Origin: Thermodesulfobacteriota bacterium
GTDB taxonomy: Bacteria; Desulfobacterota_D; UBA1144; Nemesobacterales; UBA2774
Assembly: GCA_021604765.1 (NCBI GenBank)
Contig: BQJP01000006.1
Span: 36,841 to 100,840, forward strand
Length of the DNA stretch: 64,000 bases
Direction of reading: 5' to 3'
Shown: one piece after another, positions 60,455 through 64,000 of the stretch
Layout: every line of letters starts with the position of its first letter
How positions within the stretch are numbered: the stretch's first letter is position 1
Program-made: the position numbers and the translations under genes
Notes under the pieces: generated by a model
The model's database searches: none
What the model saw: only the letters and a program-made list of their open reading frames with translations
Told to the model about the DNA's origin: nothing

Positions 60455-62545
60455 ATGAGTACTCAGAAATCAAGTCAGCCCCAGCGTCTTAAAAAAAGTT
60501 TAAAGTTGCTTGATGTTTATGCTTTAGCCACAGGCAGTACATTAAGTGCTGGTTTTTTCTTATTGCCCGGCATTGCCGCAATGAATGCCGGACCTGCAAT
60601 AACCCTATCTTATCTGATAGCTGTACTACCTCTTATACCGGCAACGTTTTGTATTGTGGAGCTTACAACCGCCATGCCCAAGGCGGGAGGTATTTATTAT
60701 TTCTTAGACCGCTCAATGGGGCCTTTGCTCGGTACAGTAGGAGGAATAGGGACTTGGCTTGCACTAGTTCTTAAAGTAGCTTTTGCATTGATTGGAATGG
60801 GTGTTTATATTGGGTTATTTGTTCATGATCTCCCAATTGTTCCCGTTGCAATTGCCATTGCTATTGCCCTGGGTGTGCTCAATCTAATGGGCTCCAGCAC
60901 AAGCGGCAAATTTCAAATCTTTCTTGTTTTAGTGGTGATTCTCATATTGGTTGGCTTTGTCGGAATCGGTGTGCCGGAGGTTCATTTATCTCATTTTAGT
61001 GGGTACTTCGATGTAGGCTCGGAAGCTATCATATCCACTGCTGCTATGGTTTATATAAGCTATGCAGGTATTACAAAAGTTACAAGCCTTTCAGAAGAAG
61101 TAGAAAATCCGGAGCGTAATCTTCCACTCGGAATATTTCTAGCACTTGTTACGGCTATACTGATTTATGGTATTGGAACAGCAGTTATGGTGGGTGTAGT
61201 GCCTATTGAGAAGCTTTCAGGTGATTTGTCGCCTGTAGCTAGTGTTGCAGGAATACTATTTGGTAAAGTCGGAATCGTAGTATTATCAGTGGCTGCACTT
61301 TTAGCGTTTATATCCGTGGCGAATGCGGGAATTATGAGCGCTTCCAGATATCCTCTTGCAATGAGCCGAGACTTTATGATGCCGAGCATATTCCAAAAAC
61401 TCGGGAAGAACGGAATGCCCTTTAGTGCAATAATCATTACAGTAGGAAGCATCATTTTGTTTCTATTGCTTCTCGATACATCTAAAATAGTAAAAACTGC
61501 AAGCGCATTTCAATTGTTGATGTTTATGCTTGTATGTGTAGCAGTAATAGTAATGAGAGAAAGCAAGATTGATTCTTACGATCCCAGTTATCGTTCTCCT
61601 TTTTACCCGTGGCTGCAAATTTTCGGAGTTTTTTCAAGCCTATGGTTGTTTAGCAATATGGGTATATGGACGAAGGTATTTACAGGATTGATGTTCGTAA
61701 TAGGCATAGTTTGGTACAAGTTCTACGTTCGGAACAAGGTTGGAAGAAGTGGTGCCATATATCATATTTTTGAGAAACTCGGGAAATCGAGACATGAAGG
61801 ATTGGACAGAGAATTAAGAGGGATATTAAAAGAAAAAGACTTAAGGAAGGATGATCCCTTTGATCAACTTGTAGCCCGAAGTCATGTAATAGAAGTAAGT
61901 CCAGAAATAGGTTTTGAAGACATTGTAGAGAGAGTAAGCACTTTATTCTCTAATTTTGTTCCAGAGTCTTATGACAATCTTTACAGACAATTTTTTGAGG
62001 GAACAGTTTTAGGAGTTACTCCGGTGGCTCATGGGGCGGCACTCCCACATTCGCGCGTTGAAGGACTTAGTCAAATGGAAATGGTTATGGTGCGCTCTAA
62101 ATCTGGGGTTAGTGTGAAAGTTCACGACCCTGCCTCAGACCAGCAAGAAGAAAAGACTTTACATGCGATATTTTTTTTGCTCAGTCCTTTGGATAATCCT
62201 TCACAGCATGTAAGAATGTTGGCCCAGGTTGCAAGGCACATAGAGGATGAGAGTTTCATGAATAATTGGCTCATAGCAGAAGACGAGCAGCAGCTTAAAG
62301 AAACCATATTGCACAATGAAAGATTTCACTCTATTTATGTACATAAAAATACACCGACAGAAAAGTTAATTGGAAAGCCCCTGAGCGCAATAAATATGCC
62401 TGAAGGCAGCTTGGTTGCGCTTATACGACGAGGAGAACGAACTATTATTCCTCGCGGAAGTACAATAATCCATGAGAATGACAGAATTACTGTTATTGGG
62501 GAGCCTTCCAGCATGAAAGTGTTTCATGAAACTTATATAAACTAG
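60455..62545 (+). CDS. APC-superfamily permease fused to PTS-EIIA-like and TrkA_C-like domains
   Basis: N-terminus: YALATGSTLSAGFFLLPGIAAMNAGPAI permease; middle: GVTPVAHGAALPHSRVEGLSQMEMVMVRSKSGV (EIIA-like); end: GSLVALIRRGERTIIPRGSTIIHENDRITVIG (TrkA_C). Confidence 0.88.
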   Translation: MSTQKSSQPQRLKKSLKLLDVYALATGSTLSAGFFLLPGIAAMNAGPAITLSYLIAVLPLIPATFCIVELTTAMPKAGGIYYFLDRSMGPLLGTVGGIGTWLALVLKVAFALIGMGVYIGLFVHDLPIVPVAIAIAIALGVLNLMGSSTSGKFQIFLVLVVILILVGFVGIGVPEVHLSHFSGYFDVGSEAIISTAAMVYISYAGITKVTSLSEEVENPERNLPLGIFLALVTAILIYGIGTAVMVGVVPIEKLSGDLSPVASVAGILFGKVGIVVLSVAALLAFISVANAGIMSASRYPLAMSRDFMMPSIFQKLGKNGMPFSAIIITVGSIILFLLLLDTSKIVKTASAFQLLMFMLVCVAVIVMRESKIDSYDPSYRSPFYPWLQIFGVFSSLWLFSNMGIWTKVFTGLMFVIGIVWYKFYVRNKVGRSGAIYHIFEKLGKSRHEGLDRELRGILKEKDLRKDDPFDQLVARSHVIEVSPEIGFEDIVERVSTLFSNFVPESYDNLYRQFFEGTVLGVTPVAHGAALPHSRVEGLSQMEMVMVRSKSGVSVKVHDPASDQQEEKTLHAIFFLLSPLDNPSQHVRMLAQVARHIEDESFMNNWLIAEDEQQLKETILHNERFHSIYVHKNTPTEKLIGKPLSAINMPEGSLVALIRRGERTIIPRGSTIIHENDRITVIGEPSSMKVFHETYIN

Positions 62546-62561
62546 ATTTTCTCAATTTTAA

Positions 62562-62984
62562 GTGAAGAAACGAAAAATAATAGGACTTCTTACCATCTTT
62601 GCCGGTTTGCCCGGATTAGGCGGTTTCTGGCTAATAGGGCAGTTAGATAACTTTCCGCTAATGGCAACTGTAATCATTTTCAATGCTATATTCTTTAGAG
62701 GTATATGCGGGACAATTGGGGGAATCTTGATCTGGAGAGGAAGTAAATGGGGTTATTACTTAAGCCTCATTAGTTGGCTGTATCTGGTCGTTGTATCCGT
62801 CCTCACTTTTAATCATCTATACAATAACGGTATAGTAATATCGTATGGATTTTTAGAAGAACATTTTTCTAGTTTTGGTAGGCCACTTCTGCTATCTTTG
62901 TTAAAAGTTTTATTTGGTATACCCATTGTCCATATTGTACTAAATGATCTGTTAAAAACGTATAAATCTAATTACTCTGTTTAG
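62562..62984 (+). CDS. Small integral membrane protein, GTG start
   Basis: Multiple hydrophobic segments; 17 nt after the upstream stop. Confidence 0.6.
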   Translation: MKKRKIIGLLTIFAGLPGLGGFWLIGQLDNFPLMATVIIFNAIFFRGICGTIGGILIWRGSKWGYYLSLISWLYLVVVSVLTFNHLYNNGIVISYGFLEEHFSSFGRPLLLSLLKVLFGIPIVHIVLNDLLKTYKSNYSV

Positions 62985-63137
62985 CCTAGATGATCTTATA
63001 TTTTGTGCTAGTCTTATGAAATAGAAGAGCCATCATTTAATTGTTTGTATCTTTAATGATGTGTGTTCATCATAATAGATATAAGCTTATTCTGGTTTAA
63101 ACTATGGCTTAATAATGTTAAGGGGTCTTAATCAAAG

Positions 63138-63680
63138 ATGGGTATTTCTGAAGATAATTACGAGAGGGCTACTTTTTCAGGTGGATGTTTTTGGTGTATG
63201 CAGCCACCTTTTGATAACCTAGAGGGAGTAATTTCTACTACAGTTGGGTACACAGGTGGTCTTGAAAAGAATCCTACATATGATGACGTATGTCTTGGAA
63301 GGACAGAACATTTAGAATCAGTACAAATTGTTTATGATCCATCATTAATTTCCTATGAAAAATTATTAGATGTCTTTTGGCTCAACGTAGATCCGACTGA
63401 TGGGGGAGGGCAGTTTGTGGATAGGGGTATGCATTATAGAACGGCAATCTTTTATCATTCAGAGGGACAAAAAACGATAGCACAAGAGTCAAAAAAGAAA
63501 CTTGGCCAGAGTGGTAGGTATCCTAGCCCTATTATTACTGAGATAAGGCCTGCGATGGAGTTTTATACTGCTGAGGAATCCCACCAGAATTTTTATGAGA
63601 AGAACCCAGTTGGCTATGCATCTTACAAAATGGGATCTGGAAGAGGAAGTTACATAGAATATATGAAAAATATTAAATAA
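63138..63680 (+). CDS. msrA: Peptide methionine sulfoxide reductase A
   Basis: ATFSGGCFWCMQPPFDNLEGVISTTVGYTGG. Confidence 0.97.
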   Translation: MGISEDNYERATFSGGCFWCMQPPFDNLEGVISTTVGYTGGLEKNPTYDDVCLGRTEHLESVQIVYDPSLISYEKLLDVFWLNVDPTDGGGQFVDRGMHYRTAIFYHSEGQKTIAQESKKKLGQSGRYPSPIITEIRPAMEFYTAEESHQNFYEKNPVGYASYKMGSGRGSYIEYMKNIK

Positions 63681-63745
63681 TGCTTCAATGAAAATGAGCT
63701 TAAAGGCATTAAATAAATAAGACAGTTTAAAGGAGGTAGTAGAAA

Positions 63746-64000
63746 ATGGCAGACGATCAGAGATGGTTTGAGAAACACGCACCGGAAATGGCAGAGGGGT
63801 GGTGGCAGTTTTATAAAGCGGTTGAAGGTGAGACAAAGCTAGATGCCAAAACAAAGGCACTAATTGCGGTATCTGTGGCTGTACATGGAAGATGTCCACA
63901 TTGTACTGAGTCTAGAATTAAGAAGGCTCTGGCACTTAAGATTAGTAAAGCTGAAATCGCAGAAACTATCATGGAAACAGCACTTCTATCTTCCGGAACA
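63746..64000 (+). CDS. Carboxymuconolactone decarboxylase/AhpD-like protein, partial
   Basis: ATG at 63746 after AAGGAGG; MADDQRWFEKHAPEMAEGWWQFYKAVEG...KTKALIAVSVAVHGRCPHCTESRIKKAL. Confidence 0.85.
   Translation, partial: MADDQRWFEKHAPEMAEGWWQFYKAVEGETKLDAKTKALIAVSVAVHGRCPHCTESRIKKALALKISKAEIAETIMETALLSSGT

Noticed and set aside
63489-63899. 136-aa minus-strand ORF at the window end
   Set aside because: Overlaps msrA and the CMD-family gene on the opposite strand.

Overview
AT-rich, gene-dense bacterial chromosomal window. The didermal envelope genes (OM porin, lipoproteins, SYLF, SCO1, multicopper oxidase) suggest a Gram-negative-type lineage; I do not assign a taxon. I saw no rRNA, tRNA, CRISPR array, transposase or phage genes. 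Main blocks: (1) CNNM/AstE-like/RimK/retropepsin-like protease operon, 1-3013 (-). (2) MscS and CorA, 3104-5901 (+). (3) A two-component-system neighbourhood, 6330-12729, with lipoprotein, micro-protein, secreted protein, histidine kinase, OmpR-family regulator, porin and PAP2 phosphatase. (4) A large glycogen/alpha-glucan cluster, 14112-30240. (5) An orphan acetolactate-synthase-like TPP enzyme and two tandem cold-shock genes with conserved leaders. (6) A run of small exported unknowns, then SCO1 and multicopper oxidase. (7) Housekeeping and metabolic genes: Obg, HugZ-like, DAAO, TspO, LLM oxidoreductases, HemD-HemE fusion, HemH, LysA, thiolase, Ddl, an APC-EIIA-TrkA_C fusion, MsrA. The strongest undescribed-looking signals are a 28-bp, 11-bp-phased triple direct repeat upstream of at least four genes around the OmpR-type regulator (7100-11899); a 26-nt identical direct repeat bracketing that neighbourhood (6109 and 12752); and paired cold-shock 5' leaders with a conserved long-range stem. 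All functional calls come from reading protein motifs by eye; no database search was run.
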